Part shown: positions 12,420-24,600 of the stretch, in pieces | How the letters are laid out: each line of letters opens with the position of its first letter | How positions within the stretch are numbered: the first letter of the stretch is position 1 | NCBI GenBank assembly: GCA_037833965.1 | Contig: AP031353.1 | Location: 21,578,501 to 21,642,500, forward strand | Length of the DNA stretch: 64,000 bases | Direction: 5' to 3' | Origin: Marchantia polymorpha subsp. ruderalis | Taxonomy: Eukaryota > Streptophyta > Marchantiopsida > Marchantiales > Marchantiaceae | Notes under the pieces: model-generated | What the model saw: the letters and a program-made list of their open reading frames with translations, nothing else | Database searches by the model: none | What the model was told of the DNA's origin: nothing | Position numbers and translations under genes: made by a program

Positions 12420-13950
12420 AAAATAACACAAAGTTTTTGAAATTTTTTTAAAGTTATATTTTTATATCAATACATTTTAGAATGAGTTTATTTTCATTCT
12501 TGACTTATTTGACCTTCTTATTAGAAGTTGCAATGTCCATAAAGTGATTTATGATATTGAAGTGCTTCATTTTGCTATTCATTATTTAATATGTTTTAAG
12601 ATGCAATGCATTTTGACTAACAAAATAATGGTTAACAATTTCTTTTTTATTCCATTTCAATAGTAAATGTATTAAATAAAGTAGGTTTTTTCTACTTTTG
12701 CTGCCAAAATATATTTGACTTTTGTTGTTAACTTAGCTTTGCAACTCTTCAAAATAAATCTTAAATCAATTCATTCACCGTCAGATATAACACATACTAA
12801 GTCATAGATTATTCTTGTTCAAATCTTATTAATAACCAACATCAAGTTAGACTAGCAAGGATTTGATATTGACTAATATTCCATTATACGTAGATTCATA
12901 ATTCTGAGAATCCTTGAGATACTTGCAAAATCGTATTATATCTTCTCAATGCACATTGTTTGGGTTTATTTGCTCATCTTGCCCATAATTATATTGTGTT
13001 TACTGCATACCATCAAATACATTAAGCAATTCATTGTCTTCTCATCTTTCATGTCTCAATTACCTCTATTAAACATTGAACTACATAAACATTGAACTAC
13101 ATAAAGCTAAAAACATGTAACCTAAAAAATTCAAACTACTTTAGTTTCTTTCATGTTTAATCTATCAAGCACACGTTGAATATGTATATCTTGATTTCAC
13201 TACAGTTTTTGTTCAGTAGAGCTATTGATATCAACATTCATTTATAATATACTTGAAATTTACCTAAATACTTTTATGTTGAACGTAAATTCTAATATAT
13301 TTTTACATGTATCAATGTCAAATTGAATCTATCAAAATCAACATATCATCAACATTTGATTTTTTGAAAGCTCAAGAAGCTTTCACGTCTTGTTATCTAT
13401 CAACAATTGTATCTAACGCTTAAATTAATATTTCACTCAAACTTATTTATAAAGGCTTGAACTATTCTAAAACCAAGATCTTACTCTTCTAAAAATCATC
13501 ACAATATTATTATCATACTTATTTTCAACATCTTGATATTATGGAAAAAATGGATGAATCATTCCAATTTTTTACTTCATAGGATTTTTACCAATACAAT
13601 TCAATGATTTGCTAGAAGAAAATACTAGTTGGATAATTATGTAGATAATTACTTAAGATTCACCAACAAAAATTTACTTCTACAATTCTTGTTCTTCAAG
13701 ATTTTGCTTCATCTATTCCAAATCATTTTTTCATGTCACATTACTAAATTCATAATTATCAATCTTCCCATAAACAACATTAGTTTGTGGAATTTTATTC
13801 TTGCTAGTAAGAAAAATCTAAAAGATCTTCTTCTCTTTCAATGATTTGGGTTTATCCAAAAAAATACAGTTTTAGTTAAAAAAACTGTACAAAAAATTGG
13901 ATCTCATAGCTTATAAATCTTCAAATCTTTGGCATATTCTAAATCAACAT
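12420..13950 (-). mobile_element. Decayed Ty1/copia retrotransposon, reverse transcriptase and RNase H part
   Basis: No long open frame survives, but minus-strand translations, read across stops and frameshifts, give copia pol landmarks in the right order. At about 13,140-13,200 is a peptide like the IxxVLxxxNMKE block that precedes the reverse transcriptase end. At about 12,985-13,060 is NCLMYLMVC, the degenerate form of the GSLMYLMVCTRPDIA motif. At about 12,690-12,770 is SCKAKLTTKVKYILAAK, matching the RNase H SWKSKLQxxVALSTTEAEY region. At about 12,510-12,590 is KHFNIINHFM, matching KHIDVRYHFIR. The order and spacing fit copia. Terminal repeats could not be located. Confidence 0.6.
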
Positions 13951-16900
13951 CTCTTGGATGTAGAATCCAAGTTGACCACATTTTTCAAGGATAAAAGAAA
14001 TTTAGACTTATCATACCAAATTCTTCAACATTTGTAATTAAACATTCATTTGTGACTCAAATGAATGAGTGTCAAAAATGAAGTGCATTGAAAGGAGAAT
14101 GATTTACAAAACACATTGAATTATTGATAGTTTTAATCCAAAGATTGATAGTTAGGAATCTAATTTTGAAGAATATTGTAGTGTAGTTGAATGATTAGTT
14201 ATAAATTTTTTTAAGTAATGAAATATGGATGGGGCAAAGTATTGAATTTTTTGCTAATACAAAAAGATCAAAGTGGAATAACATACTTATCTAATAAGTT
14301 CAAGTTCCAAACAAGTGATGATATGCTGGTACAAAATTGAATTTGAATTACATTGAGTGCCAAATAGTAATTGTAATAGAATCAAAATGGTAAGAATTGA
14401 AATTGTCAAATTTTGAAATGAACAAGTTACAAGCAAAAATTGTAAGTAAAAGTCAAATGAAAACTTTTTAACGCGATGAGTTGACGATTTTCAAGAAACA
14501 TCTGATGGAGAGATTACAATGAAATGGCTTAAGCCAGAAACATGCGGTAGCAAAACAAACGATCAAGACAAGACAATGATATGAAAGAAAAAAAACTGAT
14601 CAAATGTAGGTTTTGACAAATGAAAAGACTTTTTTGTTGGATGAGAGATAGTGTGTGTTTTTGAAAAAGAGTTTGAGTAAATTTGATGATGTGATTTTAA
14701 AAAGAGATGATGATAAGATGTAAAAAAATGATTATAAAGAGTGCTAAGAGTTTTACTTTGAAGATGAGAGCTAAGGATACAAAATGTACTACGTTTTGAC
14801 GTTCTACATAAATTACAATAAGTACAAAGTTTTGACAATAATGTCATAAGGATTCTAAAAATTTGTTTCAACTCAAGAAAAGTTAGCGAAATGAGGTTTG
14901 TGCTTAACACAAAGATAAAGTTTGTTGAACACTTGTGATTGTATCAAAAATCTCATGACTCTCCGCAATTGTCCAAAACTTTTTCACAATTAGAAACTTT
15001 GTTTTCAATTTTGAGTTAAAATTTTAAAACTTTAGACAACCAATCGCTCTTGAAATTTTATCAATCAGTTTTAAATTTCTGCCCTACATATATTGCACAT
15101 AGCAAGCTTTTTTTGGGTACAAATAAAATTGTTAAAATTTTGGGAATTTTTTGTGATTAACCAAAACTTAATTTTGAATATAGATTTCATTTTCAATTTA
15201 TTATAAATCTCTAGATCTTTAAAAAATCAAATATTTCTTAAAATTCTGTCTTAAACATGTAGCTAGTTCTTAATGATTAATTTTGATGTTGTTTCAATCT
15301 TGATAATTTTGACCATAGTTTAGACTTTAACTATATAAGAAATTTGACATAAGTTTTCATTGACACTTTTAGTATTTTTTCCAATATTTTGTTAAAATTT
15401 AACTGCAGAAAAAACATGTATGTCCAAATATTTGATGCGCCTATTTTTTATTTTCTACTGTTATTGTAATATGTTCTTAATTTATGTCAGATTTTGGGAT
15501 TTAAATATTACTTTGAGTATTGTGGATGAATTTTATTTCATGATTGGTATGAAAATCGAATTCTATTTTTAATTTAGATTTTAATGTTGGATGAGTAAGC
15601 AATACTAGTCGTACATAGTGTACGATAAACATTTTTGACACTAACAATCGACAATGTAATTTTGCAGCTGAAAAGTTACATCAAAGTGATAGTTTAACAA
15701 CTTCATTCAATCAAATGAGACTTATCATGAAAATTGTAAGAATTTGTTTTAAAAAATATTTTATATAAAAAATCTCCTAAAAGAGCTGTCATTTTTAGCA
15801 AAAAGCAATGGCGGATTGCAAAAATGCAAATGTGTGAGATGCATGTTGAAAGACTTTGCAATTTAGATAATCAATTGAGGTTGCAATTTCACAAGTTATA
15901 GAGACAAATGATTGTTGTGCATGGCTCTAGATGCTGATAAATGTGAGCTGTCATTTGTTATCCAGCATGCATATCGCGCTCATCTAAAAAAAAGTGAAGG
16001 ATTTTTTCATTTCTATCATGTGATGAAAAAATCAACCTTCATATGCACTTATACTTGATACAAACAAAAATTAAAATCAGTTGCGAATTAGAAATTAAAA
16101 CTTTGATATAATTTAATTGTCTTGCGACATCTTGGTTGAATTTCATTTGATGCATATAAAAATTGAAGTTCAATCATAAATTTAAAATAAAATTTTGATC
16201 TAGTTTATCTCACTTGTGATTTCCATGTTAATTTGTATTCCAGATTATTTCAAAAAAATTTAAATGATACATCATGATTCCATAAGATATATGTGTCACT
16301 ACAGGTATGTGTCTAAACATTTTCTTACTCCATCTTTTCACTAACGAGTACTTTCCATTCACATTTCAAGATATTTTTCAATTCCAAAATTTTCATTTAT
16401 GAAAAAAATCCTTACTCAAATTTATTCCAAATTTGCTTGAAATTTTATTTTTTATCTTTCTATTTATAATATTTTAGAAATTATTGTAATAAATTATTAA
16501 AAAAATATTTTAAAAATATATATCTAATTTTTACTATGATTAATCTAGATGAATATGACTAATTTTCACAAAGAATATTACATATCAACATGTTATTGGT
16601 CTATTTAGATCTTTTTGAAGCTTCATGGCTGAAGTTTGAAGTGATCACATGTTTTAAGCTATCTTAATACTTTTTGAATTTCAACTTGATTTCAATTAGA
16701 ATTTAGATTAATTAAAATAAATAAAAATTAATGTGTATTCAAATTTTGCATTAATTTTGAATCTTAAATTTGATGGTAAATAAAAAATGATATTCACTCA
16801 CAAATTCAATTAAAATTCAAACGAAAATATTAGATTCGTTTATCAAGTATGGATTTGATAATTATATTTAGTTATAATTAGTTTAACGTAATAATGACTA

Positions 16901-17470
16901 AGCTAATTATGATCAGTTTTTTACTTTAATGTTATCATCAATACTCATATATAATTATAGATATTATAACTTAAGATCTTGACAAGAAAAAATTCAAAAT
17001 TCAATATGCGTTTACACTTGATGATATGTTTATAAATAAATAATTTTAAAATAATTCCAAATTTGTTTCTTATTGATTATTGAATTATGTATATGACAGA
17101 TATTTTATTAAAAATAAAATAATATAGGTTATAAGTTTATTTTGTAAAAATTTGATTACATACATACATATTTATAGAATAATTGAAAGTATATGAAAAT
17201 ATTTTTATATAATATATATATTTTATCATATATTCAATATGTGTTAAAAAAAATTTGAAATAAAATAATGATTCTAAAAATTGATTTCATCAAATTTATG
17301 TTTAATGTTAATAAATTTATGCCTTTTTTGCATTAGCAAATTTATCTGCTTTTAGGTTTTAGAAAACCAATAAAATAATAATTATGATTCATGTATGATT
17401 TAAAGTTTTATTACACACATGGATGGATCTATATATTGCAATGCTTGATCTATAATATTATAGACTTATG
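13951..17470. other. AT-rich gene desert
   Basis: I see no gene. The open frame at 14,563-14,910 on the minus strand is a low-complexity Ser/His/Leu/Phe string produced by AT-rich sequence. Part of the left portion may be an upstream part of the minus-strand copia element. Confidence 0.5.
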
Positions 17471-17473
17471 CAC

Positions 17474-19959
17474 AGTCCTTATAAAAATAGTCAATCTATA
17501 AATAGATGACTACTTTGACTATTTTCACTTTGAAAAAATAACTAATTTTTGGAAATTTTTCCTTGGTAGCTTTTGATGATTTTTGCGATACGGACAACGT
17601 GGAGTCCATTCATGTAGTCTACCTCTAGAATTCGGTGTCTATCCATTCTCTGTCCCTCCCAGCATCAGCTCTCATGGCAGTTGAGACTCCTTCCAAAAAG
17701 CAAAAGAGTTCCGCATCCGTTACGACGCCCTTCCAACCAAAGCATGAGCTAATGTATGGCGTAAAACCTTGTGATCATGGTCCAGGAGGCGTTGTTTTAG
17801 GAGTTCGTTGTCGTTTCTGTGTTGCATTTGGTCGCGAGAAGAAAGCATCACGGTCTTGTTGGATTTTCAAGTCACCGTTTCATCCACAGAATTATCAGAA
17901 TCATCTCAAGTCTTAGCAAGCCCAGAAATGGGCTCAGTATCAGTACCTTTCAGACGCTGAGAAAAAGAAATTTCTTTGATGTCACTGTCAAGGCAGCAGA
18001 AACGATTCCTTTTTATTTGTTTAACCAATCAGAACAGTTGACTTTCATCTTCAACAAAGGTATTGTTGACATTATTATCGGATGAATCCTTTGGAATCCG
18101 GACGATGTTGATTGCGATCATTCTAGATCGAATGCCTTTTCTCTTTTTCGTCTCAACGAAGTCTCTGGCAAGTACGAGGTTGTAGTGAAGTAGGTGAAAC
18201 AATACCAACTGGCCACACTTATTGTGGGAATAGTGCTTCCGTTTCGTCGGACAGCATTTGCAATTCAAGATGCAAAAATGATGACCAGTTGTGTCTAGCT
18301 CGGCAATTGCAATGATTTGATCGTGGCGAAGTACGTTCACGTGGTTTGTGCCGTTGCTTTCTAAAATATTTTGCAGTTGTTGTATGAAGCCTAGGCCTTT
18401 GCAATTGCAGTTGATGGATCGGACTGTCAAAGTACCTCTTACATTGACTTTCGCGTTCGGCTTTACTCTAGCGGCAAACTTCTGAATTACCATCTTATTG
18501 CAATTTTGTTTTCTGGAAGCCATACTGGTTCTGCAATGTTCAACATTATTGAAACGATTTTCAATGCTTTGTGCACTAACTGGAAGTCTAAGCTCATTGC
18601 ATGTTCAACGGATGGTGCTGCAAACATGACAAGCCATATTTCTGGGGTACTTACTTGTAGTACGAACATCGGGCTATCTAGATTTGTCCAAATTTGGTGT
18701 GCTCTGCACCAGGTTAACGTTGTGATGCAAAAGCTCTTCCGTAAAGTTGATAACGGCTAGTTTTATCCGGCATCAACCGGTATGATTTCGCATATACGTC
18801 CACAAAAGACATTGATTGATCGATTGAATTGACTTGTCCGGCCCTCTCTAGAATCCGTTGGATTTTGATGTCTTGTGTTTCATCTTATCTTCTTGAACAT
18901 CAAACTGAAATTTTGGAGCATTATCAAGAGCTTATTAGAACGACGTAAAAGCCAACCGTCACCTTCCTTTTGGATATATCTGCTTGCAGTCAATGTTACT
19001 GCAACAGACGTCAATGAAAGAGCTCAACATCTGCATGGGAAACAGGCCCTTTTAAGCCAATAGTCGTTCGAGATCAAAGAATGTATGAAGCAAATTCGCA
19101 AGTTGGCGTTTGTTGAGGAGGTGGTAGAGGTGGATCCTCATGCTGGTCCGGTTGAAGACGTAATCCAATGCAATGGCTTTAGCTATTTGAAACATGAACT
19201 CAACGGATTTGTGACCGACCAAGGCCTGTTCGCCTTTCACTTCATGAGGGGATTAAGGCCGGAAGAAATCAATAAGATTCTTGAAAACGTTGCTGAAATG
19301 TTCAGCACTCTGATCGTTGGTCTGCAGGACGTCCAAGCTGAGCGCAATGAATTGCGGGTCTGTGAACAAGACTCTGCCCACGCTTCCTCTGGAAATTGTA
19401 GAAATGCGACCCAAAAAATTGATTGAACTAGTTGAACAGCAGCACGCTTGGATTTTTGTCACCTGGAACGACAAAAGAATTAAGGAGATTTGCTCTCAAC
19501 AGAGCGCGCTGAAATTACGGTGTGAGAAACAACGTCGGTTCAAGTCTCTGTTATCTCGTTCCTGTGACCCTGTAACAGCAAATTTTGATGAAGCGTGGGG
19601 CATTGAAGGCATTGCTTCTGAATATTCGGACTTTTGTTCATTCGCGGGCGCCCTTGCTTTAATATTTCCAAATACTGCCTTTTTTGAGTTCGATTACTCC
19701 GTGTTTAAATGGAAGAAGGACGATTTCCGTCGTTCTTTGACCAATATTTCACTTGAAGGCATTCTCAAGTGTCGTCAAATGTTGCATCAAAAGTGAATAC
19801 CTCTCCAAATTGACCATATTTTGCGTGTTTTAGGTTATTTCAATACAAAATATGGCACTTTTAGAGGAAATGACTATTTTGACTAATTTCATTTGGATAA
19901 AAATGACTATATTTCGGAAATTTAGTTAAAATAGTCATTTGACTAATTTTATGAGGCCA
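17474..19959 (+). mobile_element. Candidate hAT-type DNA transposon with terminal inverted repeats
   Basis: The ends 17,474-17,492 (AGTCCTTATAAAAATAGTC) and 19,941-19,959 (GACTAATTTTATGAGGCCA) match as inverted repeats at 15 of 19 positions. Variants of TGACTATTTTGACTA recur just inside both ends, as subterminal repeats do in hAT elements. The word TTATGCA occurs just outside both ends (17,466-17,472 and 19,964-19,970), but it is not at equal distance from the two inverted repeats, so the target-site duplication is not proven. The element encloses the transposase pseudogene. Confidence 0.45.
17674..19796 (+). pseudogene. hAT-like transposase pseudogene with BED-type zinc finger remnant
   Basis: The first ATG is at 17,674. 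The N-terminal part has a Lys-rich start, then CRFC followed by HPQNYQNH, which fits a BED-like zinc finger. A stop at 17,914-17,916 and a frameshift near 17,965 follow. The middle block at about 18,430-18,760 reads SSGKLLNYHLIAILFSG, then IACSTDGAANMT and IWCALHQVNVVMQKL; these are the transposase-core motifs of hAT-like proteins that I know best from oomycete and plant genomes. A further frame 2 block (19,085-19,370) is joined after a frameshift near 19,370 to a frame 3 block (to 19,796) with the conserved WKKDDFRRSLTNISLEGIL end. Several additional stops lie between 18,086 and 18,420 and between 18,760 and 19,085. It cannot make an active enzyme. Confidence 0.7.
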
Positions 19960-20499
19960 TAAGTTATGCATAATGTTGTTTCATAGTTTTTGTGTTTCTA
20001 AATGTTGGTGATGTGAAGAATTATAACCTATGAGATTCAATAGCTTGTAAAATTATTCTCAATTAGGAATGTTTTTCTCAATCCGTGTAGATCATCAAAA
20101 GAAGTGGATTTTCATTTACACTACTCAAACTCACAAGAATAAATCTACACTAATGGATGTTGTTGGAGTAAGATTGATCATTATATGATTGATGATGTAA
20201 CACAAGAAAAAAGTTTGACAAAGATGTAACAAATTATTGAAGAACATGAATTGAAGCTGTAAGTTACTATTAATTAGTTCCAAATATCTTGATAAATGAT
20301 ATAGATTGACTAAATATTATACAATATCATAGGAGATTAGTAAGGTTAATTAAGCTATGGATCATAAACAAACACTTCTATATTTGCAATTGTGATATTG
20401 ATATTAAGAATGATGATGGCATTTATCTTGATGATTGCGTTGATATTTTAAAATGTAAAAACTTATAATTATAAAAAAAACTCAAGCCTCTATCAATAA

Positions 20500-22250
20500 A
20501 CTTGAGTATAATGTTGTTATGAAGTATGATATATTGTTGTTGATGGATAAAAAGATCTATTAGCGACTCGTGGAGCTAGTGAAATTTCCAAGTAATCAAG
20601 ATTTGATTGACTGCAAGTGAATGTACAAGAGAATTAAATTTGTAGATTGGAAAAATCATTATAAAGATTAAAGTAAACTTTTAGACAATGAAATATAAGA
20701 TTTGATGAGTTCATGAAAACACAATAATTTCATAGATAATGTATGATTCATGTATATACAAGGTGAAATTTAATAATGAGAGCTTCAATTTAATTATTTT
20801 AGTATTCAACATGGATGAAATGTTTATTTTGATATAAGATCAATCACACGGGGATAGATGTAAAAACCAATTAAACTCTACAATTAATATGAACAATTTG
20901 GGTAAGTTTAAGAGTGTATTATAATCGTATATTCACATGAACTTGAAGAAAACAAGGCTATGATTGAATCAAGGCAAATATATTTCACGAGTGCTGGATA
21001 AGTTAAATATGGTTGACTGTGAAGAAATATGAATCCCTTTGGCAACATGATTCAAATCTATGCACATCTGATTCATTTAGAAGTAAAGAGATATCAACAA
21101 TCGTCAACAAAGCTATAGAAAGTTTCATGTATTTGATGATAGGTATAAGATCTGACATTGCTCTAGTTATGAGTAATGTGAGAAGATATATGATGAATCT
21201 AGAAAAGATGCATCGCAAAATGGTGAAATTGATTTTTAGATTTATAAAAAGTACTAAGAATTGAGATATATTGTTTGAATTTTTAGATAATAGTAGATCC
21301 TTGCTAAGCTACGTTGATGTTAACATTAATGCATTAGTTAAAAATTTACTTTGCAAATATACATTACTTAGTTCATTATGAAAGTTTAACATGTAGCAGC
21401 AAAGTAAATTATTTCACTGAATATATTTATCATCAAAATGAGATTGAAATAAGAGGTTATCGTTCCTCATTGTGGTAGTCAGATTACGTTTTCTTTGTAC
21501 CTTCTTGCAAATCAAGTGATAGATAACATATTGAAATACATCAACATCATGTATTATTTTATTTGAGATTGAGATTTTGATAAAGAGATCAAACTAATCA
21601 AAATTCATTATATATTAATCTAGTTCATGCATTGATCAAAATTATTACTTTAGAGAGTTTTAAGAGACATGAAAGTGAAAGTTTTGCATGAGAATGCAAA
21701 AAGGGTTTATTGGCAACTTTTGCTACTTTTATATTATTTCATTCTATCTTATTTTAGTAACGACTTAGGTTTAGTTAGCTCTAATTTTAAAAGTGATCTA
21801 TGTTAAATTTGCTTCTAGAACTTTGTAAAATATCTATATGGATTATGGAGGTTTATGTACCCACAACATGAATTAAGGGGAAAAAATGTTATTATTTATT
21901 CAAGTCTCATATTAATTCTAATTAGCTTAACCCTAGTAAAGATTAGATTCAGGGTTTTTTTAATCTAATATGTATAAAGTGAGATCCACAATTTTCATTA
22001 ACACATTTTATAGGTTTTTCAGCAAATATATTTGACGAGAATCTCGTATCGAGAGTCTCGAATCACGTATATGTCTACTCATTTTATTTTTGTGTCTATG
22101 TGATGTGATTTTTGGATGGTGAGGAATTTTATTTTTTGTTTTTTCATTTTTTCATGAGAAAGTTGGTTTGAATATGCCCAAAATCTAAAGGAAGACTTAA
22201 ATTATTTATATAACCTTGCATAGCTAGTTTACTATTTTTCCAGGTACACG
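20500..22250 (+). mobile_element. Decayed Ty1/copia retrotransposon, pol end and candidate 3' LTR
   Basis: Plus-strand reading across stops gives copia pol in order. LVELVKFPSNQDLIDCK at about 20,563-20,640 matches the reverse transcriptase start (WELVELPxxxxxIGCKWV). FNMDEM at 20,804-20,822 sits where the catalytic YVDDM motif belongs. MNNLGK at about 20,890 matches FDMKDLG. SFMYLMIGIRSDIA at about 21,120-21,180 matches GSLMYLMIGTRPDIA, followed by RYMMN. The RNase H end (KHIDIRYH-like, then a HTSxNPADxLTK-like stretch) is at about 21,520-21,665. A polypurine tract (AAGGGGAAAAAA, 21,875-21,886) is followed by TGTTATTATT at 21,887, the expected start of a 3' LTR. Its end and a 5' LTR were not found. 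The YVDD aspartates are degraded, so the copy is inactive. Confidence 0.7.
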
Positions 22251-22259
22251 TTAAGGTTT

Positions 22260-24600
22260 TAATCGGAGAATGGTTTGACACTAGTTTCCCTTGAACACGG
22301 GGTAGTAAACTTCTTCTTATTGGACTCCTGGATTTTTCATGTCATTCTTAAACGATTGGAGTTTAATCGTTTTACATCTGAGACTTCTGGAAACCTTCGA
22401 CCCAGTGTTGACCGGCTGAACGGATAGCTTATCGGTCAGGTTTCTCCTGAGCGGACAGAAAAGTTGACTGCGACATAAATGGCCGCTGTTCGAAATTGAC
22501 CGCGTTACTTAGAGCGTCGGTACCTTATGAGACAAGGGGAACTGAGATCTGATAACTCCCCCTGGCGCGGGGTTGACTAACGACCCTACATAAACGGCGC
22601 TTATCCGCCACTCCCCATTCACCATCGAAACAGCCGACGCCAGTCAAGAAGATCCGCCAAAGCCGCCCGTGGCCCCGCGGTCCCACCAGCACCGTCCATC
22701 TGTAGTGCCACGATGTCCTGCGGATTCCCATTTGACTTACCGGGCCACGCCCGTGCCCCTACATGTATTTAGCGGGTGTCGGAGATTTAGTCGAGGTTAC
22801 AGCAATAGTCCGCGACTCCCGATTTCCACTCCACGAAGGTTCTTCTGGCGCCAGACGAACCTTCCACGGCTCCACCTCAAAGCCGGACGAGAATTGACTC
22901 ACATTTGCGTTCATTCGGAGGACAAATCCGGTACGAGCCAGCACGATTTCGAGCATCTGACATCATTTGTGCACTGTAATTTGTGGCAGCTCTCGACAGT
23001 ATCGCCCTCGACGATCTTACAACCTCTTCCCCCGATGAGTGGCCATGCACGTTTCCACAATGTCTTCTAGAAAATCGAGCGTCGGAGACTATCCTGTCTG
23101 TGCCTGACTCAATTGCGCGTATTGCTCATGGACTTGCAATTAATCACGGTAAAGGGCGAGGATGACGAATCTTGCACATTATTTTACTGGGGAGGAACGT
23201 GATACTAATGCTGCCTGCCGCTCATTCGGAGCCATTTGTCGATTGACCCGAATGTCGGAGCTGGTCACACAACATTTGTGCAGGTTGATAGCCTGTTGCT
23301 GTTTAGATCCGACCGTAATCTCCTTGCCATCTTGAGAGCCTTGGGGTTCTACTGTAATACCCTTCCCATCCATTTGGTTCTTCTCCTGTCGATGACAAAA
23401 GATTAGTATCTATAATATCCAATCTCAGTCCCAGGAGTGGCTAGAACTGTGCACGCAGTTGCGGAACTGCATCGTAGAACATGATGCCCAGATGAACATG
23501 AATGAACACCCTGGTTAATTCCGGTATGTCCTGCACCGATCTGCTGTTCCCGATTGACTTTTCGTTTGCAGTCCTCCGGCTTGGGTTCTTCAGGTTTGAC
23601 CTTGTTACTGCTCGTTTACAAACTGAGTCGGTACAGAAATGGACTTTCCGCTCCTTGAAACATTCCGTCTTTCCGCCATCGTCGAATTCTTCTCCAATTA
23701 CCACTTGTCCACCGTTTCGTCTACGCCCCAGGATCCCGACGGTGGTCTCTGTTCCAGTTCCCCAGTTCCAATCTACTTCTGCAATGCGAACAATTGTCAC
23801 TCTCTTGCCGACGATACTGCCCAATAACCACGTGTTCAATTTTTGCACGTTCTAAAAGTCTTCTATTTGCATCAATTTCATCATGCAGCAACTATCGCAG
23901 GAGATCAGATTCGGACGTCCGATAGCGGTCGCCACAGGAATCAGATTCACTGTTGAAGCAGTAGCGGGGGGAAGTTCTCCCTATGTGCTCATTTCAATTA
24001 TCAATTATGTTTGATGTCATATTCTGATGCTTGTTCCCTGCTCGGAGTTGTTAACTTAATAGAGCGCTTGTCTATAATTTTAGCAACAACTGGGCCAAGT
24101 TTATCTTCTCGAGGAATTTCTCTGAGACATGTTTCACATTGAGATACTGCTGGGACCTATCCCGTTGTTGTGGGTTTAGCGTTCTGGGGTCTTCCTGTCC
24201 TTTTGGCTATTCACTTTCCCCGGTCCCACCACAATCTCACGCTCGCTCAAAAGCTAGATCTGCAGGTCGCCTGAGACTGCGATGCCACCGGTAGCACGTT
24301 CTCTCCCTGGACAACAAAGTCAAATTTCAAATTCTTGTCTCCTCTGTCTCGCTTCTTAGCCGTCTTGCACTGTCATTCACAACACGTTTGTTGTGATACG
24401 TAGTTGTGCTTTCGAGAAGCATTCTATCAGTATTATTCGAGAGGCGACATCATCATAGCGATCGAGCTGGTTATGGTGTTCAATAGCGATGTAAGCTCCA
24501 CTGAACCCAAAAGTTGATGAGGAGGAGCACATCATAGAGTTTCGATGGTAGCTATGGCTTTTGCTCAAACTTAGTAATTTTGCTCATCCAGTGATAGAGG
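22260..24600. other. GC-richer block of unknown origin
   Basis: Base composition rises sharply compared with both flanks. Overlapping open frames on both strands (22,669-23,070 plus, 23,441-23,848 minus, 23,502-23,855 plus) have no motif that I recognise. A TATA-like CTACATAAACGG at about 22,585 followed by a GC-rich leader would fit a promoter or a retrotransposon LTR. I cannot decide between a solo LTR, a relict gene and an unclassified repeat. Confidence 0.4.

Noticed and set aside
14563..14910. 115-codon minus-strand open frame
   Set aside because: Low-complexity product of AT-rich sequence with no motif or splice context.
23441..23848. 135-codon minus-strand open frame in the GC-rich block
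   Set aside because: An equally long frame lies on the opposite strand and neither has family motifs.
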